The notes: generated from the letters alone by a model not told the origin. DNA of 64,000 bases from Pseudoscleropodium purum (GCA_963969395.1 OZ017802.1:9054501-9118500); one strand, 5' to 3'; shown: positions 10,471 to 24,180, counted from the first letter of the stretch. A program made the numbers and translations.

Positions 10471-13400
10471 CTACCACTTAGTTGTACCTTTTATTTTCTA
10501 TTATTCATTAACAACTTCTCCAAGTTCACTTACATGTATTTTTTATCAAAGAAATCTACAAATTTATCCCATTTGACTATAAAAATTTTGTTGAAAATAA
10601 ATTCAATTTTTACAAAATCCTCATTTTTTTATTTAGACAATGGAGAAAAAATTACTTGCAATACCTTTAATAGTTTTTCCTTGGAACATAGATTCATGGC
10701 ATTCAAAGTTGACTTACTAGTCCATCAATACCTTAAAATAGACTTTTTTTTTTTTTGTTACATTGAGATATCCGAGACCGTGAATCCTCTGATCATGTAT
10801 TTAATAATGTCAAAAAGCCCTTAGCAAAGAAGGATGTATGGGCTTCATTTCATGACATTTGGACATACAATATAAAAGATAATGAATTTCAAAGTTGTTA
10901 TAAATTTTTTTAAATTAGAAAATTATTTTTTCTTTTCTTTTGACCGTAGCATGGTGTAAACACTTATTTATTCACCCATGGCAAATATGTGTACACAACC
11001 AAGTTCTTATATTTTGAATTTTAATCATAATGGGTGCCTAACATCAATCCATTGTATTTATCAAGAAATGAGTCTTTTTTTAGTTCTTGAAGTTTTATAA
11101 ATCTACAAAAAAAACATCAAAATTATCCTATTTGCAACTACTAATTCTAAACAATCCAAAGTCTCTATAGTCTAAATTTAATCTTCCTAAATTGTAGTTC
11201 AATTCACGCCATTTTTGAAAACATAAGACTTGCAAGATTTGGAGATTCCTACAAGAAGTTATGATTGGATGAAGTTGGGGCCTTAAGAAGCTATCTAAAC
11301 TTCATCCATCTTTTTCAACACCTTCCCTTTTTCAATTGATTATGAATTTTAAACCTTGACTTTAGGTTACTAACTTCTACTCATATTCTAAGTTTGGACT
11401 TGGATGGACAATTTCTAAGTGACTTCAAACTCAAACTTCATTCTTCTATACTTTTTGGAGTTTTAGATATTTTCTAGAGGTTGAACTGGTTTTGAACTTC
11501 TCTAATTTCCTTTTATTTAATGCTAACTCTAAGTTTCTATTGGTTTGTCTTTAAAAGATTGTAATTTACTTCCTACTTCATTTTTAAGGTGCGGGACTTC
11601 TTCTATAAATTTACTATATTTAGACTTTTAAATTTGATACTTTGTAATCTAGTTTTACCTATCTATATTGCTAAAGAACTTTGAATTTGAACTTCCCTAA
11701 TGAAAGTTATGAGTGAATGAAGTTTGATCACTAATTAGTATTTTTAAACTTTATCCGTAGTTTTCTACTAATCTACAATTCCCAATTTTCTTTTGTTTCA
11801 CTTATACTTTAAGATTTCTAACTCTATATAAATTTTCATTCTTATTCTTTTGGGATGAAATTGACTCATTTTCACCCAAAATGATCAAGAATTTTCATCC
11901 ACTATTATCTATCTCAATTTTATCTTTGATTTTTAAGTGTTATACACTTTGGAAACCTCTAGACAAACTCTATAAGATTTTCTAGTTGAATTTTGGAAAT
12001 GACCTAATCTTGATGCTCTAACTTGTACTTGTAATTTGGCAAAGTGTGAAAATGACAATTAAGAAAAATTGATTAGGAATTGGAGTAATTAGTAACTTAC
12101 CTCGGATTAGACCTCATTTATGAGGTAGTTGAATATTCCTTCAATCTCCCTATCATTTGCCATAATTGGATCTTTTTTGAAATTTTGTTTACTGCTTGAA
12201 AATATGGATTTAATACAAGTTTGTAAATTTTTGGACCTCTTCTTTTCTTTCCTTCTCTACTCTTTCATTTTCTTCTAACACTATTTCCCCTCCATTATTT
12301 TATGCTAGATGTTGACTTTGACTACAATGAAAAATTGATTATGATTTTCCAAACAATAATTGAAATTTGCCAAATTCTATCTTCCTATCTAATTCAATTA
12401 TTGTTTTATCCAACTTCTAATGGTCTAAATCACTTTCCTAAGATTTCCACCTAATCATATCAACTCCTAAACTTCTCTTCAAACTCTCAATTGTCCCTTC
12501 ATCTACTGTATTTGTAAGTTGATCTTTGAATCCTATCTATTGAGTTGTAAAAGTACTTCTAATTCTCTTTCTTCCTCTAATTTGTGACTCTTGGTGTTGG
12601 AACAACTTGGCTAAGTAAGAATTGGCTCTATGCACTTGTTTATTCTTTTCTCCAATCTATAATTCTTCTACTCCTTGATTCCTATTCAAATAATTTTCCA
12701 AGTTTTATTTATGAAAACAAGAAAATTGTTCAAATTTCTAATCTTTGTCTATAAGCCAGAAGGCCCTAGAGTTGCCTAAACAAGCCCTAAAGTTGCCCCG
12801 AACAAGCCTCAAAGTGGCAACTCCTCTTTACCCAACAACTACCATATCGGGCTTCCAAAACTTAAGTTTTGGAAACTAAACTTGGTGAGATGGCAAAGAA
12901 CTTCTATTTTTTGAGACTTTCTATGGATTTGTAGGTTCAAGGCTTTGTCGTATCTTTGGGAAACATTTTAATTTCTATAGACACCAAAATACTATAAGCC
13001 AAAGCTTCACCGTATCTTTGAAAAATATTCTAATTTCTATAGACAATAAAATATTACAAGCCAAAGCTTTGTCGTATAAGACGAGTCCATGAGTGTGCTA
13101 GACAATTCCAACGAGGTTAATTTGTCAACACCAACATAACACACTGGAGCAAGGAAATTAGTATAAATACTTATTATTTTAATAACGTACACACAAACAA
13201 GTTAGTACAATAACACCCAAACTTTAAAAGATTTTGCAATTAAAGAATTTTCTACTTAAAATTTTAAAACTCACAAACATAAATTAAAACAACCCTCAAA
13301 GAGGCATTGTCAAAGTATGATGAGGGATATTTCAAGGATTGGTTCAACAAAAAATACTTCACTAAAACCTCAACAAATTAATGATAATACGCAAACAAAT

Positions 13401-15454
13401 GGATACACAAGTAAATGTTGAAGGGACTCCAATGCCCTTCAAAAAGAGCTTAAAAAATCTCAACAATGAAGATGAAATACTCCAAAAACACAAGAAATTG
13501 GCAACTTGGCCCTAAGTGGCTAGAATTCAAGTAAATGACCCAAAAGTGTAATCAAGCCAAAAAAATGACTTGAAGGATTAGAAAAGGGATTCAAGGGTTT
13601 GAAGCCTCAAGAAAGGGTGAATTGAGAGGACAATGACTGCCTTTATACATGTTTTCAAAGTCACTCACTCCCTTCTTTTCCTACATAGTCCTGTTATCAT
13701 TTAAGATTTTCAACCTAATCTCCAAGTTTTGACTTCTTACACTAGTCCTAAACTTTAACTTTTAGGGAAAGATTTCAAATCACAAATGGATTGCACCATT
13801 GACTTCAAAAGATCATTTTTACTCTTGTTAAGCCCTTTGTCCTTTTTTCTTACAAAAAAACTCATTGAAAATTAAAGTCAACTTCAAAATTCAAATCCTA
13901 AAGGGTAAAAATTCTAATTTTTGAAGGTTGACTTTTCTATGGTAAGTAACTAGCCTAAGTTCTTAAGTAGGTATAAAGGAATTTAAAAAAGGACCTAATT
14001 TGGTTTCATTTGACTTCATACGCTCATGGTATATTGGGCAACTCCCCAAAAATCTTCAAATTTGTTGATCTTGGGAGAATCTTGCTAGTTTTGGATCCTC
14101 TAACTATCGAAATGTTTTGAAACTTGTTGAAGAGTGTTAATAGCACAAAAAAAGAAAAGAAAAATTTAGTGAGATTTTATTGCAACCTAGATAATTTCCA
14201 TGAATTTTTCATTATGAATTTCGGTAATTGATCATCTAGAAGAATATTTTTTGACTACCAAAAAATTTTGGAACTTTTTGTGAAACTTCTTATGAAATTC
14301 TACAAAAGCCTTGCAAGCTTATATTCTTACTTTGCACATTCAAAGAAGGAAAATGAATATCTCGCTACCTCCTTTAATATCCAATGAACAAAAAATCTTT
14401 CACATGGAGGGGAATCTTGGTGAACTGACTTCATCGTTGAACTCCTAGCACAATTTCCAATTTAAAACACTATACTTATATTGTAAATGCCCTCCTATGG
14501 TCCATCTTAAGTTTTCTTCACCTATAGACTAATAATTGGGATTTCCACTATTTTATCAATACAATGGGGAAACTAAAACCTCTTTTGGGGATTGACTTAG
14601 GATTCTCTCATAGGTTCCTTCTAAACAATTTACTCATGTTTGTTACATGCAAGGCAAGTTTTTCCAATTTGGAGCAATTCTACTTAATTACTATAATATG
14701 CACATTTTTAGACGTTTTACCCTATTTACATGTGGGATTTGGATTACATTTTAGGAAAAACATGCTATTTAGGACCAAATACTATAATGGCATGTGATAT
14801 ATCTATTTTGGCTTTACACTCTTTTTTAGGGTTGCTTGTATAATAAATTACACTAAAAATACTAACAAACGAAAAAAAGAAAATAATAAGTCTCAAGTAA
14901 TAAAATGGGCACACTAGTATAATTTAATTCAAAATGAAATATCTAAATACAAAAATTGCACCCTCAAGTTGAATCTTCCCACTTGAAGTATGATAAAAGT
15001 TTGTAATGTCATCATCTCTTTCTTGGTTGAAGCTATTTGTACAACCTACTACTTATAAAATTGTTTTTAGACCTTAGAATTTCTAAATACTACATGTCAT
15101 GAATTATGGATGAGACTCAAACCTGACCTTCAGTTAGTGATCTTCAAAATATTTGAATACTCAACTTAATCTCACATCCTAGTTGAAAAGCAAAAAAAAA
15201 CTTGATTCCAAAACAAATAAATGTCTCTATGGGCAATTTTGTTAAAATGGCAGTATTTTGTTGAAATGGCATTCCATTGGTGGGCCCCACTACACAACCA
15301 CTCTTCAAAACTTGCATACAACACCCAAAAACTACATGTACAAATGGCTTCCGGAATACTACCATTGTACAAATGGCAGTTTGGAATCTATCGCCAGTGT
15401 ACAAATGGCATCCAAAATACCGCCATTTTAATGAAATTGCCTATTTCTTTAAAA
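10471..15454. other. AT-rich intergenic DNA, no gene seen
   Basis: Long AT-rich sequence with no open frame of substance. About 11100-12760 is unusually rich in short aact, cttc and ttct words, as if built from a degraded simple or dispersed repeat. One tandem repeat is at 12939-13078. No recognisable protein domain in either strand. Confidence 0.45.
12939..13078. repeat. Tandem repeat, about 62-bp unit, 2.2 copies
   Basis: Units start at about 12939, 13002 and 13063 and share AAGCTTTGTCGTAT (or close), ATTTCTATAGACA and AAAATAcTAcAAGCCA. The copies are diverged, so the array is old. Confidence 0.7.
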
Positions 15455-15815
15455 TAGAAGTACCTATATTGGACAACTTAAGCATTTTAGCTTATATGAT
15501 GTCGGAAAGTCATGGAGAAATTGAGTTCAATGTGTACAAAAATTAGGGTGAGGATGAGGGAAAAAAATTCTTCGTAGAATCAATATTTTATTCAATACAA
15601 ATGTGGATTTTTCATCCAGACCCATTCCAATCTCATAAACTCACCTATTATGATTAGTTTTGGCATTGCTCCCTAAACCAAAAAGGAAGAGAGATAATAG
15701 ACAAGAAGGTACAAACAATTAATCTTTTTCAATGAATAATGCATTCAATTGTTGTTCACAATAGATTAGCCTATAAAGCCACTATAGGGGCTTGTCTGAA
15801 ATATAGGTACTTCTA
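15455..15815 (+). mobile_element. 361-bp MITE, copy 1
   Basis: The left end TAGAAGTACCTATATT and the right end, read in complement as TAGAAGTACCTATATTT, form matching terminal inverted repeats. The interior aligns along its length with 58902-59269 (same strand) and, inverted, with about 15934-16286; shared words include AAGCATTT, GAGTTCA.TGTG, AATATTTTATT, CTCACCTATT and GGAAGAGAGAT. No coding capacity. Confidence 0.75.
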
Positions 15816-15933
15816 CCATATAAGCTATAGTTCTCCAACAAGAATTAAAGGCTATTGGCTATGTGATCTTGATACTCACCGGATCTTCACAAGTAGAGTT
15901 GTTGTCTTCTCATAATATTACTTATCACCTATA

Positions 15934-16286
15934 GTAAAATTATCTATTTTGGATAGCTCTTTATAATGGTTGACCTATTGGAGACAATAATTGAATTTAA
16001 TATTCATTGAAAAGATTCTCTATTTTTACCTTCTCATTTATCCATCTCCTTCCCTCTTGGCTTAGGGAGAAGTGCCAAAGCTAATTGTAAGAGGTGAGTC
16101 TATGAGACTAGAATGGATTCTAATGAAAAATTCACATTGATATTGAATAAAATATTCATTTTAAGGATTTTTCTTTTTTCATTCTTCCTCATCCTTATGT
16201 TTTCATATACTAACCTCTATTTCTCAACAAATTTCCCATATCCTACAAGCTGAAATGCTTAAGTTATCTTAAATAGGCATTGGTGG
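15934..16286 (-). mobile_element. Same MITE family, copy 2, inverted
   Basis: The reverse complement of this stretch aligns with copy 1 at 15455-15815: GAAATGCTTAAGTTATC at its right side corresponds to the left end of copy 1, and TCTCCCTAAGC, GTGAGTCTATGAGA and GAATAAAATATT correspond to interior words. It lies about 120 bp from copy 1 in opposite orientation, so the pair can fold into a long hairpin. Boundaries are approximate. Confidence 0.65.
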
Positions 16287-18304
16287 TTCTCTTACAAATA
16301 TTGCACCATTGAGCTCACCCTCTACACAATGAGCCCCTCGATCTGCACTAATTAAGAAAATGAAACCACCCTTACAATTCTTCTCATTTACTTTCTCACT
16401 CATTTATTAGGAAAAGATAGGTACATCTTTAGAAAAATATTGTGAAAATGCTACTTTTTAGAGCAATGATATAAAAATGAAAAAAATGAAAAATAAAAAT
16501 AAATTTTTTTCAAAATTAAACCCTACAAATTTATACTAGACTACTATGATGGAAATGTGGGGAAAACTTCAAAAACTTTGATAGCAAGAATTGAAAGATT
16601 ATAAATTTATAACACTCGAAGTTAAAAAAAGAACCCTATAATTGGACATGGTGGATAAACCTAAATCAAATTGGGATTAGCCATTCCAAATGTAGAATTA
16701 AAATTTTCAAAAAAACCCTAAAAAACCTAGACCTCCAAAAATGAAAATAAAATAAAAAACAATGGAGACAAGAAAAGGATCAATTCACCTTTTTTTTGAA
16801 AAGCATGTGGTGGAGTGCCAAAATTATATTATGAACTCACCATTATCACATTTATCAATATCACATTCCAAAATATGATTAGACACTTTTCACATGCCAA
16901 AGTTCAAACTCATGGAATTTGGTTACAAAAAGGTGATATAAAGGGTTGAAGGTGTAAAGGTAAAGATGCAAACTATGTTGTTGAGAATAAATAGAAGACT
17001 ACACAAGAATAATGATCCATATCCTTGTCAAAGAAACTACAATGCGACAAACACTTTACTTCATCTTGCCAACTTCCTTTAGTGACTAAGTACTATAGCT
17101 TAGGGCACTAGATTTCAATGGCTTTTTCACTATGATTGAAACTAACAAAAATAGATTGGATTAAAATGAAAAGTAATTGTACAATTGTATTTTCAATTAG
17201 AGTGAAGACATTTTGTCAGAAATTAGAGAATCATCTGACATTGGAATTGGAAATTATAGTGAAGTGTAGATAGGTGCTATTGCATGGGCCTAGGATTATA
17301 AGCACATGAGCCTACAAGTCTATATACCTATATTATAGAAACCTTTTATGATTATAGGATATCTATGACAGAAAAACCTATATTATAGGTATTTATGTTA
17401 TAAGTTTCTTCAAAGGTTGTAGGATATCTACATATATATAGGCTCAAAGCTTGTATGTTTGCATTTTTATGCTCACATGCTAGCATTGTTAGTGGAGTGT
17501 GTTCAAACCATATATTGCATACTAGGTGTTTTTTTCTTTTTTTATGAAGTGACAAAGTGGGGATATAAAATGTTATAGTGGAGCTCCAATATTCAACTTT
17601 CATCCACATATTGGATAGAAAATAGCACTTTAGTACATATCACATATCCATTATTCTATTTTCATCTACAAATTGGTAATTTCATTCAAGTTTTTTTTTA
17701 ATTTGAATTTTTTTGTCAAAAAACTTCATGATTTGTCGTCATTTTTTAGCCCAATTTATTTTTTTGGATGCAATCTGGCATTATAAAGCCTTTTCAAAAA
17801 AACCATGTAATACACACTCAAAAATGAGGTTTTGGAGAGCTTGACATCAAAGATAAATAGAATTTTGGTTAATTTTCTTAAAATAAAAGGAAAGATGTTT
17901 ATCAATGCCCTATGTCATCACCTATCTATTGCAATCATTTGTATTCTAGAGAAAATTTATACATAATTGTTATGAATTTTATATGTGAGAGTGACTTCTG
18001 TATACACAGTTTTATACTTTGAGAATTGAAAAGAATTGGTACATTGATCAAAATTGGAACACATACAGTAATGGAACATGAGAAGAGAACACAATTCCAA
18101 AAAATTAATCAATACAATGAACTTCCAAACACAAGAAGTATGGCATTATATAACGTGTTTTCATATTTTGATAGTTGAACAATTCCAAATTGAAGTTTTA
18201 TTTTTTTTAGAAGTTATGTATTGTGAATGCCTAAAATTGAACTTCAAAAATGAATTCCAAGTTTTCATAGATTTTATATTATTTGCATTTTCAATACTCC
18301 AATG
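16287..18304. other. AT-rich intergenic DNA, no gene seen
   Basis: No supported coding sequence or clear repeat boundary. Short open frames here are chance. Confidence 0.4.
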
Positions 18305-18690
18305 AGTACTAGTGTGCCCTATGTTGTTGCCACAACCAAAATCAAAGTAGAAATTTACTTTCTATAAATTTTTAATCCATAAAAGTTTTGAAATTCAATA
18401 TCTCTCATACCATAGGTCCAAATGCCACAAAACTAAGTCCGTGCATCTCTCCTTGTAGAGAGCTTTTTTATGGTACCAAAAATGTGACAAAAATAAAAAT
18501 AAAAATAATTTTCTAATTTTTTTATTCATGAAAACTTCAAAATTCAATAATTTTCATATGGTTGGGCCAAACACCACGAAACAAAGCCCACGCTCCCTTC
18601 TTTGTTGAGAGCTCTCCAATAGTATCCAAAATGCAATGGGAAGACTAACGGTTTAGAAGATTCAACATGATAAACAAAACAAACAAACAA
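18305..18690 (+). repeat. Dispersed ACTAGTGTGCCC repeat, two tandem units
   Basis: Begins TACTAGTGTGCCCTATGTTG and contains two diverged units, each with the words CCA(A)ATGCCA.(A)AA, TCTCCTTGTAGAGAGC or its variant, and ATGGTACCAAAAATGTG or variant, ending in a CAAACAAACAAA run. Homologous units are at 42760-43390 and 50659-50870. The type of element is not clear; there are no paired terminal repeats. Confidence 0.6.
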
Positions 18691-19751
18691 ACAAAATGAA
18701 AACAAACAACCTCGAGGATGACACTCTCACTACATTTGGGGGACCCTTGTGTGGCAGAGGTGTATTTTGGGGGGCCTATTTACCTCTTAGACAACATTAA
18801 GAGGGCCCCTATTATTACCTAATGCAAAAAAATCTCCTATATAATCATCTATATCATTACTCACAATATGTAGGTCAATGCAATTTATTTTAGCTTATAT
18901 TTTTGTAAGTAAAAAAACTAAATAAAAAACACTAATGAGAAAGTAAAATTGACAAGGAAAAAATTCAGAGAAAAAAGGATTCAATTTCTAACTCAAAATC
19001 CTATGCAATCTCAAACAATGTTATGTTCAAGGTTTAAGAAATGCAGTTTTTATTGAAAGAGCACTTTGAACATACATACTTTCAAATGCATTGACATGTG
19101 AATGTAAACAATATGTACACTTCAACACCAATTAGCATAAAGGGGGGTTTAGGGTTTAGCGTTTTAGGGGGACTTGATCCATTGCAGTTTTCAATGTCCT
19201 GGAGAATTTGGTGGAGAATATGGTGGAGAATCAGTCCCACTTGGTGTGAGGCCCAATGTCTTTTTCCCGAGGGGTTGTGTGTGACCTGATTGGCTGGAAT
19301 TGATCGGGGTCCAAGCTTGACTTGGGCACAGGCGGACAATTAGCTGCCATGTTTCTTCATCCTCTAAAATATTATTGTACTGTAACCCTGACATAGTACA
19401 AATAGACCCTACTAAATACAATTCTTTGGATCCAATTCTCTTGCCCCTAAATTACATGTACTTAAAAATTAATGAACCATGTTTTTTTTGTCTACCTACA
19501 ATTCTTATGAAGGACTTGCCACTTTTCATGTCCCCTACTTTATATGTAATTTTTTTTACAAATATTACCCCAAATGAATTAAATCCACTCTATGTTTCGC
19601 TACACATATGTTTCTAAAATGTGGGAAGTGTCATCCCAAGGCAAATAAACTGATTTAAAAGTATGGATAATGTGGCTTGTTAGGTAGTAAAGGATTAATG
19701 ACAACTTTAAGACATATTTATTTCACAACTGATGATGTAGATATTAATCGT
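18691..19751. other. Intergenic, no gene seen
   Basis: AT-rich apart from a short GC-richer patch at 19140-19330. No domain recognised; no supported gene. Confidence 0.4.
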
Positions 19752-20690
19752 AACCCTTAACCCCTAATGGACCAAGTTACATTTTTTGGTAACATAACTT
19801 TTTTGGGCAGGGGCATGTGAATGGAGATTTCCATATTTTTGGCCCAAATTTTCATGGAAGGTGTAGACAAGGAATATCTTTCATGTGCACTAAATTTCAA
19901 GACATTTGAAAATATGAATCAAAAGTTATGGCCTAATAGGTAGTTTGTTTTCCAACTTGGGCAATACAAGCAAATCTGAAAAAATCATTTTTTTCAAAAA
20001 TAATAATTTGAAATTAATATTCTAGATTTATATACACATAGAAAGATTTGAATCATTCCATTTTGATCAGTGAGTCAAAAGTTTTGAAGTGTTTTAGGTT
20101 GCGGGCGGCTATAGATTCTCTACTCCAAAATAAACTTTGAAGTTCTTTACTACATTCAATTTTCAATATTTCTAGGGAAAAAAATTTTAGTAGGTGAAGA
20201 TTGTTTATTAAAACATTACAACCATTGGAATTGACATTTTTCAACTCCATAACTAAATTATTAACAATTTAGTATTTTGATTCATTCTTTACTTCTTTCT
20301 ACTTACTATTTTTTTCCTATATGTTGTACAATTCCAAATGATCTAAAAATTTTCAAGTATTTAGCCAACTTGAAGAATGAATTCAAAGAGTTGCAACCAT
20401 TTTGGACATTTTTTCATACAAATGTGACCTTGTAAATTTCAGCTGCATGGTTTTTTGAAGGGCCGAAGAATTTTTTTTGTTAATTCAAATGCTAATATCT
20501 TGCAATCTACACAATAGATATTTCTGAAATTTTTTCCACATCTTTTCAAATTATCATACTACAAGATCCTATTGTTGGATGTGTCCAAAAAAAATTTAAT
20601 TTTTTTTGGTACTTGTTTAAAAAATGGTAGTTTTGGAGCATTTTTGGTGAAAACATAGTCAAGGAACTTTAGGGTTTAAACAACCAAGAA
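19752..20690 (+). mobile_element. TTAACCCCTAAA-family TIR element, copy A
   Basis: The left terminus TTAACCCCTAATGGACC and the right terminus (complement TTTAAACCCTAAAGTTCC) are inverted repeats. The interior aligns with copy B (about 20980-21915): GATTTGAATCATTC, AATAAACTTTGAA, AACTAAATTATTA.CAATTTAGTATTTTGA, AATTCAAATGCTAATATCT and TTTTGGAGCATTTTTGGTGAAAACATAG. No protein is encoded. Confidence 0.7.
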
Positions 20691-20979
20691 TCTTAACTAG
20701 GATACTTAAAAAATTGGATAGGTTCCGATGAATACATTTTTAATCAAATTTTGAAGGAAATTTAATGGTAAATTCGCCAATGTGTACAAAAATGGGGATC
20801 ATTTTTTGAAATCTAACACCATAAGTAGAAATTATAGAAGGAAATGAGTTTTGAGGGGGACAAAAGACAATAAGACAATAGGAAAATTATTGGATTTTTT
20901 AAGAAGGGCATCCAACGTAGGCAACTTCCCAAATAGAATGAGTTGCAAAAGTAATAAACCTTGCCCACTATAATTAATT

Positions 20980-21915
20980 TATTTTTAATCCTAGAGGACA
21001 AAATGGCATTTTTTGGCAACATAGCAATTATGGGCGATTCTCTATAAATGGAGTTTGTATTTATTTTTGTTTAAATTTTCATTCAACATGTGACTAAGGA
21101 GTAGCTTTAAGGCCCAACAATTTTCATAATTTTTGACTACATAGTTAAGAAGTTATTGTATGATATATGATTTTGTTTGAACTTTGGTCAGTTTTGAATA
21201 GCTTGAAAAAAATCATTTTTTCAAGAAAAAAAATTGAAATTGGTTTTGTAGATTTATACATTATATATAAAAAGATTTGAATCATTCGATTTTGATAGAT
21301 GAGATGAAAGTTATGAGAAGCTCTAGTTTGTGGGTAGCTAAGGAATCTCTACATGAAAATAAACTTTGAAATCCTTTGTTTTATTCAATTTTCAATATTT
21401 TTGAAAAAGAATTAAAAATCATTGAGTTTAGATTTTTTATTACAACATTACTACCATTTGGATTGGGATTTTGCAATTCTATAACTAAATTATTAGCAAT
21501 TTAGTATTTTGAATCATATTCCACTTCTTTCCACTTACGATTTTTTTCAATATGAATATGAAATATTTTTTTGTTGAATTTTTTTTGTATATGCCTAACT
21601 TATTACTTCAACATATTATAGAGATTTATAAGTTGTAGAATCTACTGATTTTTGTGTAAAAATTTTGGAAAACAAAATCCAACCATTTGGAAAGAGCTAA
21701 AAAATGTTTTTTTTGTCAATTCAAATGCTAATATCTATCAGTCTACGTAGTGAATTTTTTTGAAAATCTTCCACATTTTCTCAAACCACTATAATATAAG
21801 ATCCTATAGTTACATGTACAAAAAAATGTTTCTTTTCCAAAATTTGGTGAACGTAGTAAAAATGGCAGTTTTGGAGCATTTTTGGTGAAAACATAGTTAA
21901 GAAACTTTTGGAGTT
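20980..21915 (+). mobile_element. TTAACCCCTAAA-family TIR element, copy B
   Basis: Direct copy of the element at 19752-20690, about 1.2 kb further on, with the same order of internal words and clear divergence. Its termini are more decayed (TTTTTAATCCTAGAGGAC on the left, CTTTTGGAGTTAATG on the right). An inverted copy lies at about 40247-41527. Confidence 0.7.
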
Positions 21916-22121
21916 AATGTAAAGAATTAATGAAAAAGAAATAAATTTGAGTTTGAATTTTTTTCATAGTTTTCCAATGAAGAATTTTACCTTTGGATTC
22001 ATCTTGAACTTCCCTTTTTGGAAATTGATGGAATGATGAACAATGGATTGGATTAGATGAGGTGGCACTTGGATTCACTTCTTTCACACTTCCCAATAAC
22101 CTCAAAAATTCTTAGAATGTA

Positions 22122-22170
22122 CTCCCTCCATCCCATAATAGGTGATGCTTTTGAAAAAAATTGTCTCCAA
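22122..22170 (+). mobile_element. Stowaway-like terminus
   Basis: TACTCCCTCCATCCCATAAT is close to the conserved Stowaway/mariner MITE end of plants (CTCCCTCCgTCCCAtAAT). I find no matching opposite end nearby, so only one terminus is called. Confidence 0.5.
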
Positions 22171-23539
22171 TTACTTTAAATTTGTCCCCAATTACTTGTC
22201 ACAAATCATTTATTTAATTTGAAGTTGTGGTTTTATAGATTCTAACAAAGCAAAAAATCAATATAGGTGCATGAATACGTGAAGTGTTTTCTATCTTTAA
22301 AGCTTGTTGCTGCCAATGTATGAAAAACTATATCTATTGCAACCAACTACTTTCATAGTTTTTATTATGCAATGTTGTAAACTCAAAAAAACCTCATTCA
22401 AATTTAAATTGACATGCAATCATATGCCTCTTCCACAGCATGAACAAGTTTATGAATTGATCTAAGACCTTGCTCATATTCTATGAACTATCATATGCTA
22501 CATCCTACTTGCTACTTATACCATATGCAATATGATATTCTTGGGACATACAACTACTTCAACATACAACTTATTGTGGGGCATAAGAAGTATACTCCAT
22601 GTCTCTTAAATTTTGGAGAATTGATTTTTTCCAAATTTTATTTGGTCATTAATTTTCATTGAATGTAGAATGTACCTATGTTTTGATATCCAAATTTATA
22701 TACTAATTAATACAAGTTCAAAAAATTGCAAATCCAAAGTAAAAGAGTCTTTTATAAACTTTTATATCACCAACAAGTATGGAGTTATTCACCATACCAA
22801 TCATCTCCAAATGCAACAAACATGAGTACACAACTAAGCAATAAGTTACATGGAATGTGAAAGAGAAATATGATTGATTTTAGTATTGGAATTTTTTGGT
22901 TGTAGTCAAAGTCAAACACAACTGAATTTTTAGGCAAGAGCTTTTTGGGGGTGTTTTTATCCATCAAACACAATTACCTTGCAATCTATGAGGCCAAATT
23001 CAACAATATTGTTGTGGATGTTATTCAAGTAGTTTAGGACAAGCTCTTGTAGCTAAAAGATCATTAAGAAAGATACATTTTGGAGAAATTTGCACACAAG
23101 AATAGAAATGGGAGGATTAATATTGCAATTCTTTTAAAGATTAGTATAATATGTACACAAAGATCCACACCAGAAAATGAACACATATATGAATGTGATT
23201 TGACCTACCCTTGACTACTAGGCAAACAATGACAACTTTCTACAAAAATCTAGAGATCACCCTATCTTAAGGCAGGAAAATACCAATGTAGCCACTTCTC
23301 GACCCCAACTACTCATAGGGAGGACCGAGTCCCATAAACCGCAATGATGAAACACCCACATGCCGGGTGACCTTAATATAATCTAAAAATAGTTGTCGCT
23401 CAACAATGGACCTGCTTGATTAGAAGGTCACAAAAAATGGAGTTATAGCCTTCTAAGCAAAAGCAACCAAAAGTTGACCTAAGTGTCCATTCCCATTTGA
23501 GAAAAGATGGATAGATACAATGTGTAACAACAATGACAA
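22171..23539. other. AT-rich intergenic DNA, no gene seen
   Basis: No supported gene or boundary-defined repeat. Confidence 0.4.
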
Positions 23540-24180
23540 AGCCATGTTGTAAACACCCTTAATGGCTTCCATAGACAAAGTTTGGTCAAATTACGCTTTT
23601 AAAAGAAGCAATGTTGTGTTGTGCAAATCACAAGCCACATACATGAGGCTAGAGATTACCTCAAGCTTTGCAAAGAATACCACTTTTGGGAAGTCCTCCA
23701 CATGCCTTTGCAGTTCTCACCTTGCTTGCATTGTGCAAAATCCTACGCATAAGGATTGCATGCCAACTCTTTATGACAGAAGGAGTCACCATGGCCCTCT
23801 CATACATAGATTGCTCATCTAAGTCTCATACATGGGCCAATGCCAAATGCATGGCATCTTGAAGCTGAGTGATTTCTCGAAATGCTATGGAAGAGCTACT
23901 TGTATGCTTTCCAATTAAAGCCTACATAGTGCTCTACAAGTTGGGAAGGCTTGCTTCTTCAGACAAATTACTACTTGACATAAATTAGGCCTCCAATAGT
24001 TTTTTGTAAGCTCCATGTACAAATGTTTGTGCTTGGGAAGACATCCGATAGGCCATGGTACAAGCATGAATGTCATGAAGCATCTTTGTGGTGGTTCGAC
24101 TTAACTATCCGCCAAATTGTACTGGAAGATTCTTTGAAGGTTCAAAATCCATGAGTTTGGCAGCAAGTGAAAATAAACCA
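23540..24180 (-). pseudogene. Decayed protein-coding remnant, unknown
   Basis: Read in complement from 24180, one frame gives a protein-like chain interrupted by stops: AAKLMDFEPSKNLPVQFGG, then LHDIHACTMAYRMSSQAQTF, then HTSSSSIAFREITQLQDAM and LALAHV, then SMYERAMVTPSVIKSW. Amino-acid composition and codon pattern look like a former gene or mobile-element ORF, but at least six in-frame stops make it non-functional. I do not recognise the family. A decayed retroelement or transposase accessory ORF is one possibility. Confidence 0.45.

Noticed and set aside
18660..18710. CAAACAAACAAA run as a microsatellite or CRISPR-like array
   Set aside because: It is the A-rich tail of a dispersed repeat; no spaced conserved repeats of CRISPR type occur, and the DNA is eukaryotic.
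22122..22800. A complete Stowaway element
   Set aside because: Only one CTCCCTCC-type end is visible; no complementary end within several hundred bases.
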